Of a stretch of 64,000 nt of DNA, positions 39,213 through 47,891 are shown piece after piece. The position numbers were made by a program, and so were the translations under genes. The stretch's first letter is position 1. Every line of letters begins with the position of its first letter. Where the stretch lies: assembly GCF_025567415.1 (NCBI RefSeq), contig NZ_JAOQJV010000011.1, positions 1 through 64,000 on the forward strand, given 5' to 3'. The notes under the pieces were generated by a model. The model was not told the DNA's origin and did not search any database. It saw only the letters and a program-made list of their open reading frames with translations. This DNA is from Claveliimonas ammoniilytica (GTDB lineage: Bacteria > Bacillota > Clostridia > Lachnospirales > Lachnospiraceae).

Positions 39213-40384
39213 CAAGAAATCCATTATCGAAAAAGATCACGGAGATCAAACCATCTGGTATCCGTAAGTTTTTTGACATTGTGAGCGAGATGAAAGATGC
39301 AATTTCGCTCGGTGTCGGCGAGCCGGACTTTGATACTCCTTGGAGAATACGAGAAGAAGGTATCTATTCACTGGAACGAGGACGTACATTTTATACATCC
39401 AATGCGGGTCTGCAGGAACTGAAGGATGAGATCAGTAAATATATGGAACGCCTAATCGGTGTATCTTATGACGCAAAGCATGAGGTGCTGGTGACCGTTG
39501 GCGGAAGTGAGGCAATTGATATTGCACTCCGTGCGATGCTGGATCCGGGAGATGAAGTTCTGATTCCCCAGCCATCGTACGTGTCGTATGATCCGTGTAC
39601 GATTCTGGCTGATGGCGTGCCAGTATCGATTCCGTTGAAAAATGAGAATGAATTTAAGCTGACAAAAGAAGAATTAGAGGCAGTTATTACGCCAAAGACC
39701 AAGATTCTTGTCATGCCATTCCCGAATAATCCGACCGGTGCAATCATGACCAGAGAAGAACTGGAGCCGATTGCGGAAGTGGTAAAAGAACATGATCTGT
39801 ATGTGATTTCGGATGAGATATATGGCGAACTGACCTATAAAGGCGGACATACTTCGATAGCATCGCTGCCGGGTATGAAAGAGAGAACATTGGTTATCAA
39901 TGGCTTCTCCAAAGGATTTGCCATGACAGGATGGAGACTTGGCTTTGTATGCGGACCACAGATCATTATGGACCAGATGCTGAAGATCCATCAGTATGCG
40001 ATCATGTGCGCACCGACCAACAGCCAGTATGCAGCAGTGGAAGCACTGCGCAACTGTGGGGATGAAGTGAAGAAGATGCGGGATGCATATAACCAGAGAA
40101 GACGATTCCTGATGAGTGAATTCAAACGTATGGGAATTGAATGTTTTGAGCCGTACGGTGCATTTTATGTATTCCCATGTATTAGGGAATTTGGCATGAC
40201 ATCTGAAGAATTTGCGACACGTTTTCTGGAAGAGGAGAAGGTGGCAGCAGTCCCTGGTACCGCATTTGGTGATTGCGGAGAAGGTTTCCTGCGAATTTCT
40301 TATGCGTATTCATTGGAAGACCTGAAAGAAGCACTCGGAAGACTGGAACATTTTGTGAACCGTCTGAGAGCAGAACAGAAATAG
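39209..40384 (+). CDS. Class I/II pyridoxal-phosphate aminotransferase
   Basis: 391 residues. Fold type I motifs: SLGVGEPDFDTPWRIREEGI at the N-terminus, PFPNNPTGAIM, ISDEIYGELTY, and Lys235 in NGFSKGFAMTGWRLGF as the PLP-binding lysine; terminal Arg in GFLRISYAYS. Family members are aspartate/aromatic/alanine-type transaminases; substrate not resolved. Translationally coupled to the Lrp gene. A terminator follows at 40424. Confidence 0.88.
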   Translation: MTRNPLSKKITEIKPSGIRKFFDIVSEMKDAISLGVGEPDFDTPWRIREEGIYSLERGRTFYTSNAGLQELKDEISKYMERLIGVSYDAKHEVLVTVGGSEAIDIALRAMLDPGDEVLIPQPSYVSYDPCTILADGVPVSIPLKNENEFKLTKEELEAVITPKTKILVMPFPNNPTGAIMTREELEPIAEVVKEHDLYVISDEIYGELTYKGGHTSIASLPGMKERTLVINGFSKGFAMTGWRLGFVCGPQIIMDQMLKIHQYAIMCAPTNSQYAAVEALRNCGDEVKKMRDAYNQRRRFLMSEFKRMGIECFEPYGAFYVFPCIREFGMTSEEFATRFLEEEKVAAVPGTAFGDCGEGFLRISYAYSLEDLKEALGRLEHFVNRLRAEQK

Positions 40385-40423
40385 AAAATCGAAAAAGAAT
40401 TAATATTTCAAAGATTGTGAGTC

Positions 40424-40457
40424 AAGAGAATGAAATTTTTTCATTCTCTTATTCTTT
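40424..40457 (+). terminator. Terminator of the Lrp-aminotransferase operon
   Basis: AAGAGAATGAA and TTCATTCTCTT (40424-40450) form an 11-bp stem with a T-rich loop, then ATTCTTTG. Confidence 0.7.
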
Positions 40458-40581
40458 GTTAAAAAATAATACAAACTATGAGTTATGAAAACTTCAAAAA
40501 AAGAGGCGGAATTATAGAAAGGCAGTAAATACAAGCGAAAACATAGAATAATTAAATAACAATCTTGTCTTATAATTAACA

Positions 40582-40734
40582 AATGTAGAACGTAGAATGT
40601 TGGTTAAAAGTGATAAAAAGAAAGTGCGAAATTGTAAACATTACACAAATGTGCGGTTAAAAAATAAACAATTATTGACTATTAGCTCAAAAGTGATATG
40701 ATTAACTCACAAGCAAAGAGCAACGTTCTACATT
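40582..40734. promoter_or_regulatory. Inverted operator-like sites flanking the TRAP promoter
   Basis: AATGTAGAACGT (40582-40593) recurs as its exact reverse complement ACGTTCTACATT (40723-40734), one on each side of the promoter at 40675-40702. The first site continues ACGTAGAATGTT (40590-40602). The 9-mer ACGTAGAAT also occurs upstream of the transketolase genes (about 43746-43754). The FadR-type regulator at 46591 is the natural candidate. The rest of the 404-bp gap (40385-40788) shows nothing else. Confidence 0.5.
40675..40702 (+). promoter_or_regulatory. TRAP operon promoter
   Basis: TTGACT (40675-40680), 16-bp spacer, TATGAT (40697-40702), giving a leader of about 80 nt that contains the second operator-like site. 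Confidence 0.65.
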
Positions 40735-40788
40735 GAACGAATGTAAAAGGATGAATAGAATAAAAGGATTTCAAGAGAGGAGGAACTA

Positions 40789-41850
40789 TTGTTGAAGAGG
40801 TATAAAAGAGTTCTTGCGGTTCTTGCAGGAACAACAATGATAGTATCAAGCATGACAGCATGCGGGAGCGGCGGTGATACGAAAAGCACCGGTTCAAATT
40901 CAGAATATCCTGAATTGAATCTTTCCATGGCTGTTAACGGAACGGACACACAGATCGACACACAGGTTGGTCAGAAGCTAGCAGAACTGGTGTCAGAGAA
41001 GTCTGGTGGTAACATTACGATCGATGTATTTCCGAATGACACACTGGCAGGCGGTAATGCTACCAAGGGAATAGAGTATGTCTGTGCAGGATCTACTGAC
41101 CTGGCAGCATATGCGACCAGTACATTGTCAGCGATTGATCCATTACTGAATATCGCAACAATGCCATGGACATTCGATTCTTATGAACAGGCAGCAGAAG
41201 TTATCGCAACAACCGGCGGTGAGTATTATGCAGACGAGCTGGATGATAAGGGACTTACCTATCTTGGAGCTTTTCATAACGGGTTCCGTCAGCTGACAAA
41301 CAGTAAGCATGCGGTTACAAAACCAGATGACCTGAAGGGTCTGAAGATCAGAATTCCTGGTTCAGAAATTTACATGACATTCTGGCAGGCGGTTGGCGCA
41401 AGCCCAACAGCAATGAGTTGGTCTGAAGTATTTACAGCGATCCAACAGGGAACCATCGACGGACAGGAAAATGGTGTTCCGATCACAGATTCAGCTAAGA
41501 TGTATGAAGTACAGAAGTATCTGACACTTTGGAACTACTGTTATGATGCCGATCTGGTAATTGCAAATTCCAAAGTCTGGGACAGCCTGGATGAGAAGAC
41601 ACAGGATCTTCTGAAAGAATGTATTGCAGAAGCCTGTGAGTGGGGTAACGATAAAATCGTTGAAGATGAGAAAACTCTTATTGAGAAGTTTAAAGACAAC
41701 GGAATGCAGGTGGATGAGCTGACAGATGAACAGCTGGAGCCATTTAAAGAGTTGATTAAAGAGCCTATGAATGAGATCAAAGCAAAATACGGCAAAGATG
41801 CATGTGAAGCGTTTGGTATCGATACAGAAGGCGTGAAATTCAGTAATTAA
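40789..41850 (+). CDS. dctP: TRAP transporter solute-binding lipoprotein (DctP family)
   Basis: 353 residues. Lipoprotein signal (KRVLAVLAGTTMIVSSMTAC, Cys25 after the lipobox), so it is anchored outside the membrane. Then a DctP fold with FHNGFRQLTNSKHAVTKPDD, LKGLKIRIPGSEIYMTFWQA, VGASPTAMSWSEVFTAIQQG and TIDGQENG; the arginine in KIRIP usually binds the substrate carboxylate, so an acidic substrate (sugar acid or other carboxylate) is likely. TTG 40789 or 40792 after AGAGGAGG. First of three TRAP genes. Confidence 0.88.
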   Translation: MLKRYKRVLAVLAGTTMIVSSMTACGSGGDTKSTGSNSEYPELNLSMAVNGTDTQIDTQVGQKLAELVSEKSGGNITIDVFPNDTLAGGNATKGIEYVCAGSTDLAAYATSTLSAIDPLLNIATMPWTFDSYEQAAEVIATTGGEYYADELDDKGLTYLGAFHNGFRQLTNSKHAVTKPDDLKGLKIRIPGSEIYMTFWQAVGASPTAMSWSEVFTAIQQGTIDGQENGVPITDSAKMYEVQKYLTLWNYCYDADLVIANSKVWDSLDEKTQDLLKECIAEACEWGNDKIVEDEKTLIEKFKDNGMQVDELTDEQLEPFKELIKEPMNEIKAKYGKDACEAFGIDTEGVKFSN

Positions 41851-41867
41851 ATCAGGAGGAAGATGGC

Positions 41868-42329
41868 ATGAAGTATATAGAGAAATTTGAAAAAATCGTA
41901 GCATGCTTAAGCGTGTCAGTGATGGCAATCCTGGTTTTTATAAATGTTATTGCCCGGTTTGTATTCAACAATCCACTGGCAGTTGCCGATGAGATGTCAT
42001 GTTACTTATTTGTACTTATGAGCTTTATGGGTACAGCGATCGCAGCCAGAAGAAAAGCACATCTCGGTTTAACGCTTCTGACTGACAAATTGTCACCGAA
42101 TGCAGCAAGAATTGTACAGACAGTTATGTATGCAATCGCAACACTGTTTTGTCTGTTGATTGTAATCTTTGGTATTGAGATGGTTATCAGTCAGTATCAG
42201 ATGGGACAGCAGACAGCAACTATGCAGTGGCCAGAATGGATATACGGATTATTCGTACCGTTAGGCGGAGCATTTTCAATGGTCGCATTTCTGGATGGAA
42301 CGATCAAAATAGCAAAGGGGGACAATTAA
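41868..42329 (+). CDS. dctQ: TRAP transporter small permease (DctQ family)
   Basis: 153 residues, four predicted helices; FNNPLAVADEMSCYLFVLMS and AIAARRKAHLGLTLL match DctQ (PF04290). Starts 17 bp after dctP with AGGAGG; its stop is followed at once by the dctM start. It supports the large permease. Confidence 0.88.
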   Translation: MKYIEKFEKIVACLSVSVMAILVFINVIARFVFNNPLAVADEMSCYLFVLMSFMGTAIAARRKAHLGLTLLTDKLSPNAARIVQTVMYAIATLFCLLIVIFGIEMVISQYQMGQQTATMQWPEWIYGLFVPLGGAFSMVAFLDGTIKIAKGDN

Positions 42330-43613
42330 ATGGCAGGTGTAATATTGTTAGGAGTATTTGTAGTGCTGCTGATCTGTGGAGCTCCCATTGCAGTATGTCT
42401 GGGAATGTCAAGTGTAGCAGCAATGCTGGTTCAGGGAGCAGGAAAACCGATCGTAGCAGTTATGAGTGTACTGCCTCGTATCTGTTCTGCTTCAAGCAGT
42501 AAGTTCGTATTACTTGCGATTCCATTTTTCATTATCTCAGGTAATGTAATGGAAAAGGCAGGTATTTCAGGAAGATTGATCAACCTTGCAGAGAAATGTC
42601 TCGGTCACATCAAAGGCGGTATGGCTATGGTATGTATCGTAGTATCTTGTTTCTTTGCAGCAATTTCAGGATCTGGTCCGGCAACCGTAGCAGCGCTTGG
42701 ACTGATCATGATCCCGGCACTGGTGAAAGCAGGATATCCGGCAGCATTCTCCTGTGCATTAATGGCAGCCGGTGGAGCGATCGGAGTAGTAATTCCACCG
42801 TCTATCACATTCGTAGTATATGGTTCCATTGCTGATGCATCAATCACAAGCCTGTTTAAGGCAGGTATGGTACCTGGACTTTTGATGGGAGCAGGACTGA
42901 TTATCACAGCATTAGTTATAGGAAGAAAATGTGACCTGAAAGTGTCACCGAAGGCTTCCGGCGCAGAACGTTTAGCAGCGTTCAAGGATGCAGTACCTGG
43001 ACTTCTGATGCCAGTCATCATCCTTGGAGGAATTTACGGAGGAATCTTCACACCAACTGAAGCGGCTGCTGTATCCGTATTCTATGGACTGTTTGTAGGA
43101 TTCGTAATCTACAAAGATCTGAATCTGAATAAGCTGTCAGATATCATGGTAGATTCCTGCTCAACAACAGCAACAGTTATGTTCATCACCATGGGTGCAT
43201 CACTTTTCGCATATGTTCTTACAAGAGCAAGGCTGGATGAAGCAATTGAGAATGTGATGCTGAACGTAACAGGAGGAAGTGTAGTTATCTTCTTCATTAT
43301 TGTAAATATCGTACTGCTGATCGCAGGATGTTTCCTGGATTCGACATCAGCACTGTACATTTTCACACCACTGTTTGCACCAGTTGCATTACAGCTTGGA
43401 ATCGATCCGATCCATCTTGGTGTAGTTATGATCGTCAACCTGGCAATCGGACTGTTCACACCGCCTGTTGGTGTCAACCTGTATGTGGCATGCGGTATCG
43501 GTAAGATATCAATCGAGGATATATCGAAAGGAATTATACCTTGTTTAGTGGCGATGCTTATTATCCTGCTGCTGATCACCTATATCCCGGCGATCTCACT
43601 GATGTTTGTGTAA
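42330..43613 (+). CDS. dctM: TRAP transporter large permease (DctM family)
   Basis: 427 residues with 12 or so hydrophobic segments and two inverted hairpin regions: SCFFAAISGSGPATVAALGL and LFTPPVGVNLYVACGI. These are the DctM hallmarks, including the GSGPAT and PPxGxNL sodium/substrate loops. Driven by an ion gradient, it imports what DctP delivers. Zero-base gap after dctQ. Followed by two hairpins before the transketolase genes. Confidence 0.9.
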   Translation: MAGVILLGVFVVLLICGAPIAVCLGMSSVAAMLVQGAGKPIVAVMSVLPRICSASSSKFVLLAIPFFIISGNVMEKAGISGRLINLAEKCLGHIKGGMAMVCIVVSCFFAAISGSGPATVAALGLIMIPALVKAGYPAAFSCALMAAGGAIGVVIPPSITFVVYGSIADASITSLFKAGMVPGLLMGAGLIITALVIGRKCDLKVSPKASGAERLAAFKDAVPGLLMPVIILGGIYGGIFTPTEAAAVSVFYGLFVGFVIYKDLNLNKLSDIMVDSCSTTATVMFITMGASLFAYVLTRARLDEAIENVMLNVTGGSVVIFFIIVNIVLLIAGCFLDSTSALYIFTPLFAPVALQLGIDPIHLGVVMIVNLAIGLFTPPVGVNLYVACGIGKISIEDISKGIIPCLVAMLIILLLITYIPAISLMFV

Positions 43614-43644
43614 CCCATTAATCCATTTATACATATAGAACTCC

Positions 43645-43690
43645 TGGAACTTCCCGAGACCATGTCGCTGGTCTCGGGGGCATGGTTCCA
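43645..43690 (+). other. Intercistronic hairpin after dctM
   Basis: CCCGAGACC (43653-43661) and GGTCTCGGG (43670-43678) pair over 9 bp, with TGGAAC/GTTCCA (43645-43650, 43685-43690) as outer stem. No T-run. It may shield the 3' end of the TRAP message. Confidence 0.65.
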
Positions 43691-43701
43691 AACAGAATAT
43701 G

Positions 43702-43726
43702 AATCGGGCTGACTACCCGATTTTAT
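43702..43726 (+). terminator. Terminator between dctM and the transketolase genes
   Basis: AATCGGG (43702-43708) and CCCGATT (43716-43722) with a 7-base loop and TTTT. It separates the TRAP and transketolase parts, so the latter should have its own promoter. Confidence 0.7.
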
Positions 43727-43745
43727 ATAAAACAACTAACATCCT

Positions 43746-43754
43746 ACGTAGAAT
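43746..43754. promoter_or_regulatory. Second copy of the ACGTAGAAT word
   Basis: ACGTAGAAT lies about 20 bases before the transketolase start, between the terminator and the ribosome site AGGTGA. The same 9-mer is in the operator-like site upstream of dctP. Being so near the start codon, a bound protein would block initiation. Confidence 0.4.
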
Positions 43755-43771
43755 AAAATGAGGTGAAGAAA

Positions 43772-44608
43772 ATGAAAGATGTATCAATGAAAGAATTGAA
43801 AAACAAGGCAACTGAGATGCGAATGAAGGTAGTAGATATGATCTACAAAGCTCAGTCCGGACATCCGGGCGGATCACTGTCAGCAGCAGATTTTATGACA
43901 GCATGTTACTTTAAGTATATGAATGTAGATCCAAAGAATCCACAGTGGGAGGATCGTGACCGTATGGTTCTTTCCAAAGGACATGTATGCCCGATTCAGT
44001 ATGCATGCCTCGGAACACTCGGATTTTTCCCGGAAGAAGAACTTGATACACTGAGACAGGAAGGTTCCAAATTACAGGGACATCCATCTATGAATAAGTG
44101 TCCTGGTATTGACATTTCAACCGGTTCACTGGGACAGGGACTTGCATGTGCAGTAGGAATGGCACTTGCAGGAAAAATGAATCACAAAGACTATAAAGTG
44201 TTCAGCGTAGTCGGTGATGGTGAAGCTCAGGAAGGTGAGATCTGGGAAGCAGCCAATACAGCACACAAATATCAGCTGGATAACCTGATCGTATTTATGG
44301 ATTACAACGGACTGCAGATTGACGGACCTTGTGATCAGGTTATGCCGAACAGAGATCTTGGCGAGAAGTTCCGTGCTTTCGGATTTGAAGTAATTGAGAT
44401 TGACGGACATAACATGGAAGAAATCTGTGCAACACTTGAAAAATGCTATGCATCAAAGAACGGCAAGCCGAAATGCATTTATGCACATACCATCAAAGGT
44501 AAAGGCGTATCCTTCATGGAGAATTCTGTATCATGGCATGGAGTAGCTCCAAATGAAGAAGAACATGCGAAAGCAATGCAGGAACTGCAGGCACAGATTA
44601 TCGAGTAA
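43772..44608 (+). CDS. Transketolase, N-terminal (thiamine-diphosphate) subunit
   Basis: 278 residues. KAQSGHPGGSLSAADFMTAC, GQGLACAVGMALAGK and the thiamine-diphosphate motif GDGEAQEGEIWEAANTAHKY with a terminal DYN. Only the first half of transketolase; the rest is in the next gene. Split transketolases transfer two-carbon ketol units, and in gut Clostridia often serve dedicated catabolic routes rather than the pentose-phosphate pathway. The start ATG 43772 fits AGGTGA at 43761-43766; GTG 43763 overlaps that site. Confidence 0.9.
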   Translation: MKDVSMKELKNKATEMRMKVVDMIYKAQSGHPGGSLSAADFMTACYFKYMNVDPKNPQWEDRDRMVLSKGHVCPIQYACLGTLGFFPEEELDTLRQEGSKLQGHPSMNKCPGIDISTGSLGQGLACAVGMALAGKMNHKDYKVFSVVGDGEAQEGEIWEAANTAHKYQLDNLIVFMDYNGLQIDGPCDQVMPNRDLGEKFRAFGFEVIEIDGHNMEEICATLEKCYASKNGKPKCIYAHTIKGKGVSFMENSVSWHGVAPNEEEHAKAMQELQAQIIE

Positions 44609-44630
44609 TAGCATAAGGAGGGTTTGAAAA

Positions 44631-45587
44631 ATGAGCGAATTAAAGAAAGTTGCAACCAGAGCAGGATTTGGTGAAGAGATATTAAAATTAGGAAAAGAAA
44701 ATCCGGATATTCTTGTAATCGATGCAGATATCGGAAAGAGCTGTAAGACAGGAGACTTCCGTAAGGAATTATCTTCAGAGTATCATGACGATAAGAATCA
44801 GTATGTAAATGTAGGTATTGCAGAGCAGAATGCAGCCGGTGTGGCAGCGGGACTTGCTACATGCGGAAAGGTTCCATTTGTAGTAACTTATGCAGTATTC
44901 GGTTCCCTTCGTATGTGCGAGATGATCCGTCAGGAAATCTGCTATCCGAATCTGAATGTAAAGATTGCATGCTCTCATGGTGGACTGACTCCGGCTAACG
45001 ATGGAGCTTCACATCAGGCAATCGAGGATATCGGCGTTCTTCGTACACTTCCTAATATGACAGTTATTATGCCGGCAGACTATGTGGCAGCTAAGAAACT
45101 GACACGTCAGGCAGCGGAAACATACGGACCAATGTATCTTCGTTTTACACGTGATGCAATTCCACAGATTTATGATGAGGATGCAGAATTTGTAATCGGT
45201 AAAGCAAACCAGCTCAAAGAAGGTAAAGACGTTGCGATTATCGCAAATGGTGATACTGTACGTCTGGCACTGGATGCAGCAAAAGAGCTGGAAGCAAAAG
45301 GAATCACAGCAAGAGTGCTGGATATGCACACCATCAAACCTCTGGATACAGAAGCAGTTACAGCTTGTATCAATGAGATTGGCAAGGTTATCACAGTTGA
45401 AGATCATAACATCCTGAACGGACTTGGATCAGCAGTATGTGAAGTGGCAGCTGAGATGGGCAAAGGTATTGTAAAAAGAATCGGTGTACAGGATCAGTAT
45501 GGACAGTCAGCTCCTTACGAGAGACTGCTCGCTATGAACGGAATCACTGTAGAAAATATCGTAAAGACAGCAGAAGAGCTGCAGTAA
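44631..45587 (+). CDS. Transketolase, C-terminal subunit
   Basis: 318 residues. Pyrimidine-binding domain with the conserved glutamate in NVGIAEQNAAGVAAGLA that activates the cofactor, HGGLTPANDGASHQAIEDI, then the regulatory C-terminal domain (ITARVLDMHTIKPLDTEAV). Begins 22 bp after the N-terminal subunit with AAGGAGG. The two chains form the active sites together. Confidence 0.92.
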   Translation: MSELKKVATRAGFGEEILKLGKENPDILVIDADIGKSCKTGDFRKELSSEYHDDKNQYVNVGIAEQNAAGVAAGLATCGKVPFVVTYAVFGSLRMCEMIRQEICYPNLNVKIACSHGGLTPANDGASHQAIEDIGVLRTLPNMTVIMPADYVAAKKLTRQAAETYGPMYLRFTRDAIPQIYDEDAEFVIGKANQLKEGKDVAIIANGDTVRLALDAAKELEAKGITARVLDMHTIKPLDTEAVTACINEIGKVITVEDHNILNGLGSAVCEVAAEMGKGIVKRIGVQDQYGQSAPYERLLAMNGITVENIVKTAEELQ

Positions 45588-45619
45588 TCGCGTAAAGGTT
45601 AAAACAGGAGGAAACGAAA

Positions 45620-46378
45620 ATGTTAGATTTTACAAATCAGGTAGTATTAGTAACAGGAGCAGGATCTGCAAAAGGAATGGGACGTGTGATCGCCCAGACA
45701 TTTGGCAAACAGGGTGCTAAGGTTGTTATCTGTGATATCAACCAGGCAGGATGTGATGCTAATGTAGAAGAAATGAAGAAAATGGGCATCGATGCTACAG
45801 GATATGCGGCTAACCTGACAGATCCGGAAGCAGTTAAGGAATTGGTTAACACAATCGTAGACAAATATGGACGTATTGATGTACTTGTAAATAACGCAGG
45901 TATTTCACAGAAAGTAACTGTTGCAGATATGACACTTGATGATATCAAACGTATCTTCAATGTAAATATGTTTGGCCTGTTCCTGATTACACAGGCAGTA
46001 TGCGAAGTGATGAAGAAACAGAACTATGGACGTATTGTACACCTGTCATCTGTATCCGGAAAGCGCGGCGGCGGTATTTTTGGCGGAGCTCATTACTCAG
46101 CTTCTAAGGCCGCAGTACTTGGATTCTCTAAGAACCTTGCCCGTGAAGTATCTTCTTATGGTATCACAACAAACTGTGTATGCCCTGGACTGATCAACAC
46201 AGAGATCTGGAAATCACTTCCAAAGGAACAGGCAGACGCTGTTATTGATGGAATTCCAATGGGACGTCCTGGAGAGCCTCAGGAAGTTGCTGACGCAATT
46301 GTATTTCTCGCTTCTAAGGAAGCTTCCTATATTACTGGTGAAGAGATCGACATCAATGGTGGATCTCACATGGATTAA
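45620..46378 (+). CDS. SDR-family oxidoreductase of the TRAP/transketolase regulon
   Basis: 252 residues. Cofactor motif TGAGSAKGMG (longer than usual by two residues), NNAG, catalytic Tyr159 and Lys163 in HYSASK, C-terminal ITGEEIDINGGSHMD. Resembles polyol and sugar-acid dehydrogenases. Since the operon imports a probable acid and splits a ketose with transketolase, this enzyme most simply oxidises the imported hydroxyl to the ketose; the exact substrate is not known. AGGAGG precedes it; a terminator follows. Confidence 0.85.
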   Translation: MLDFTNQVVLVTGAGSAKGMGRVIAQTFGKQGAKVVICDINQAGCDANVEEMKKMGIDATGYAANLTDPEAVKELVNTIVDKYGRIDVLVNNAGISQKVTVADMTLDDIKRIFNVNMFGLFLITQAVCEVMKKQNYGRIVHLSSVSGKRGGGIFGGAHYSASKAAVLGFSKNLAREVSSYGITTNCVCPGLINTEIWKSLPKEQADAVIDGIPMGRPGEPQEVADAIVFLASKEASYITGEEIDINGGSHMD

Positions 46379-46456
46379 GTCAGACGCTGAATCATCAACC
46401 CTAGTATCATTATGTTCTGAATAATCCTCCCAATGCATCCAGTCAGTGCATTGAAG

Positions 46457-46487
46457 AACCCGCTATTTGAAAGAATGGCGGGTTTTA
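46457..46487 (+). terminator. Terminator after the SDR gene
   Basis: AACCCGC/GCGGGTT with ATT/AAT in the inner stem, followed by TTTT (46482-46486). A small hairpin ATGCA/TGCAT lies just upstream. Confidence 0.8.
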
Positions 46488-46510
46488 TGTATATTTAAGT
46501 GTAAAACAGG

Positions 46511-46540
46511 TTGAAATGTCAGTCTGAGTTTGTGTATAAT
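46511..46540 (+). promoter_or_regulatory. Promoter of the FadR-type regulator
   Basis: TTGAAA (46511-46516), 18-bp spacer, TATAAT (46535-46540). AACAT-TGG-ATGTT (about 46562-46574) lies in the leader and may be an autoregulatory site. Confidence 0.6.
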
Positions 46541-46590
46541 ATGATAAACAGATAATGAATAACATTGGATGTTAAGAAAGGAATGAACAG

Positions 46591-47298
46591 ATGGCCGAAT
46601 ACTTAAAAAAAATTAACAGATCATCTGTCGTACAGCGTGTGATCGATAGACTGACAGAAGCAATTGTCAGTGGAGAATTGAAACCGGGAGACCGTATACC
46701 GACAGAGATGGAGCTGGCTGAGCAGATGGGAGTAGCCAGGAACTCGATCAGAGAAGCTGTAAAGATACTTGTATATATTGGAGTGCTGGAGATACGCCGC
46801 GCAGATGGAACTTTTGTCTGTGACGGATTTTCCGAGAGCCTGATTGATCCTATGGTTTATGGAATTATATTAAATCAGCAGAACGAACAGGAACTGAATG
46901 AACTGCGGACGATGATAGAGAGCGGTGTTATGCGTCTTGCGATAGAGAAGGCTTCCGATAAAGAACTGGCAGAATTGAAAGAGCATCTTGGAGTTATGAA
47001 AGCAAGTATGACACAGAAGAATCCTAACGTAGATGAAGTGTTTGAAATTGACAATAAGTTCCATGATATGATCGCAGATATGGGACACAATGCAATGGTA
47101 TTGAAGATTAATGCGATCACACGTGTGCTGACTCACTCTACCAGATATTATTCCGTAAAGGGAATGTTGGAATCAGGACGTGGTGAAGAACTGTATGAGG
47201 CGCATGAAGAAGTATATCATATATTGGAACGCAGACAGATGGAAGGCGTATACGAGTCCATTGCAGGCACGTATTTTCTGAGCGCATACGAACATTAA
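46591..47298 (+). CDS. FadR/GntR-family transcriptional regulator
   Basis: 235 residues: GntR winged HTH (about 10-75; IVSGELKPGDRIPTEMELAE, QMGVARNSIREAVKILVYIG) and a helical FCD ligand domain (about 95-235), with metal-type residues in FEIDNKFHDMIADMGHN. FCD regulators usually sense organic or sugar acids, which fits a TRAP importer and dehydrogenase just upstream. It is separately transcribed and is the likely controller of the dctP and transketolase promoters. Confidence 0.88.
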   Translation: MAEYLKKINRSSVVQRVIDRLTEAIVSGELKPGDRIPTEMELAEQMGVARNSIREAVKILVYIGVLEIRRADGTFVCDGFSESLIDPMVYGIILNQQNEQELNELRTMIESGVMRLAIEKASDKELAELKEHLGVMKASMTQKNPNVDEVFEIDNKFHDMIADMGHNAMVLKINAITRVLTHSTRYYSVKGMLESGRGEELYEAHEEVYHILERRQMEGVYESIAGTYFLSAYEH

Positions 47299-47312
47299 GA
47301 AGGATTAAGCAA

Positions 47313-47810
47313 ATGTTAAATATTGTATTATATGAGCCGGAGATTCCGGCAAATACAGGGAATATCGGACGTACTTGTGTGGCAACAGGAACAAGGCTTC
47401 ATCTGATCGAACCGCTGGGTTTCCGACTGGATGAAAAGAGTTTGAAGCGTGCGGGTATGGATTACTGGAAAGATCTTGACGTAACAACTTACATTGATTT
47501 TAATGATTTCATGGAAAAGAATCCGGGAGCGAAGATCTACATGGCGACGACCAAAGCACCGAATGTGTACACTGATGTGAAATACGAGCCGGACTGCTAT
47601 ATTATGTTCGGAAAAGAAAGCGCAGGTATCCCGGAAGAGGTATTGGTAGAGCACAAAGAAGACAGCATCCGCATTCCGATGCTTGGAGATATCCGTTCGC
47701 TGAATCTTGGCAATTCTGTGGCAATCGTGCTGTATGAGGCGCTGCGCCAGAATGGGTTCAAAGGGATGAATCTGGAAGGACATCTGCATCGATTAGAGTG
47801 GAAGGATTAA
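47313..47810 (+). CDS. trmL: tRNA (cytidine/uridine(34)-2'-O)-methyltransferase TrmL
   Basis: 165 residues, a minimal SPOUT methylase: NIVLYEPEIPANTGNIGRTC at the N-terminus, IMFGKESAGIPEEVL and DIRSLNLGNSVAIVLYEALR forming the knotted SAM site. It methylates the wobble-base ribose of leucine tRNAs. Family length is 150-170. It begins 14 bp after the regulator stop and could be read from its promoter. Confidence 0.92.
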   Translation: MLNIVLYEPEIPANTGNIGRTCVATGTRLHLIEPLGFRLDEKSLKRAGMDYWKDLDVTTYIDFNDFMEKNPGAKIYMATTKAPNVYTDVKYEPDCYIMFGKESAGIPEEVLVEHKEDSIRIPMLGDIRSLNLGNSVAIVLYEALRQNGFKGMNLEGHLHRLEWKD

Positions 47811-47846
47811 CAGAAGCATCTGTATAAAGAGAATATATATTAAGTT

Positions 47847-47872
47847 GAGCTGGGTATGGAGATACCCAGCTC
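47847..47872. terminator. Terminator between convergent genes
   Basis: GAGCTGGGTAT and ATACCCAGCTC form an 11-bp stem with a GGAG loop, between trmL (plus) and the YcxB-like gene (minus). The flanking T-tracts are short. Confidence 0.7.
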
Positions 47873-47891
47873 ATTTGCATGAAAAGAAATA

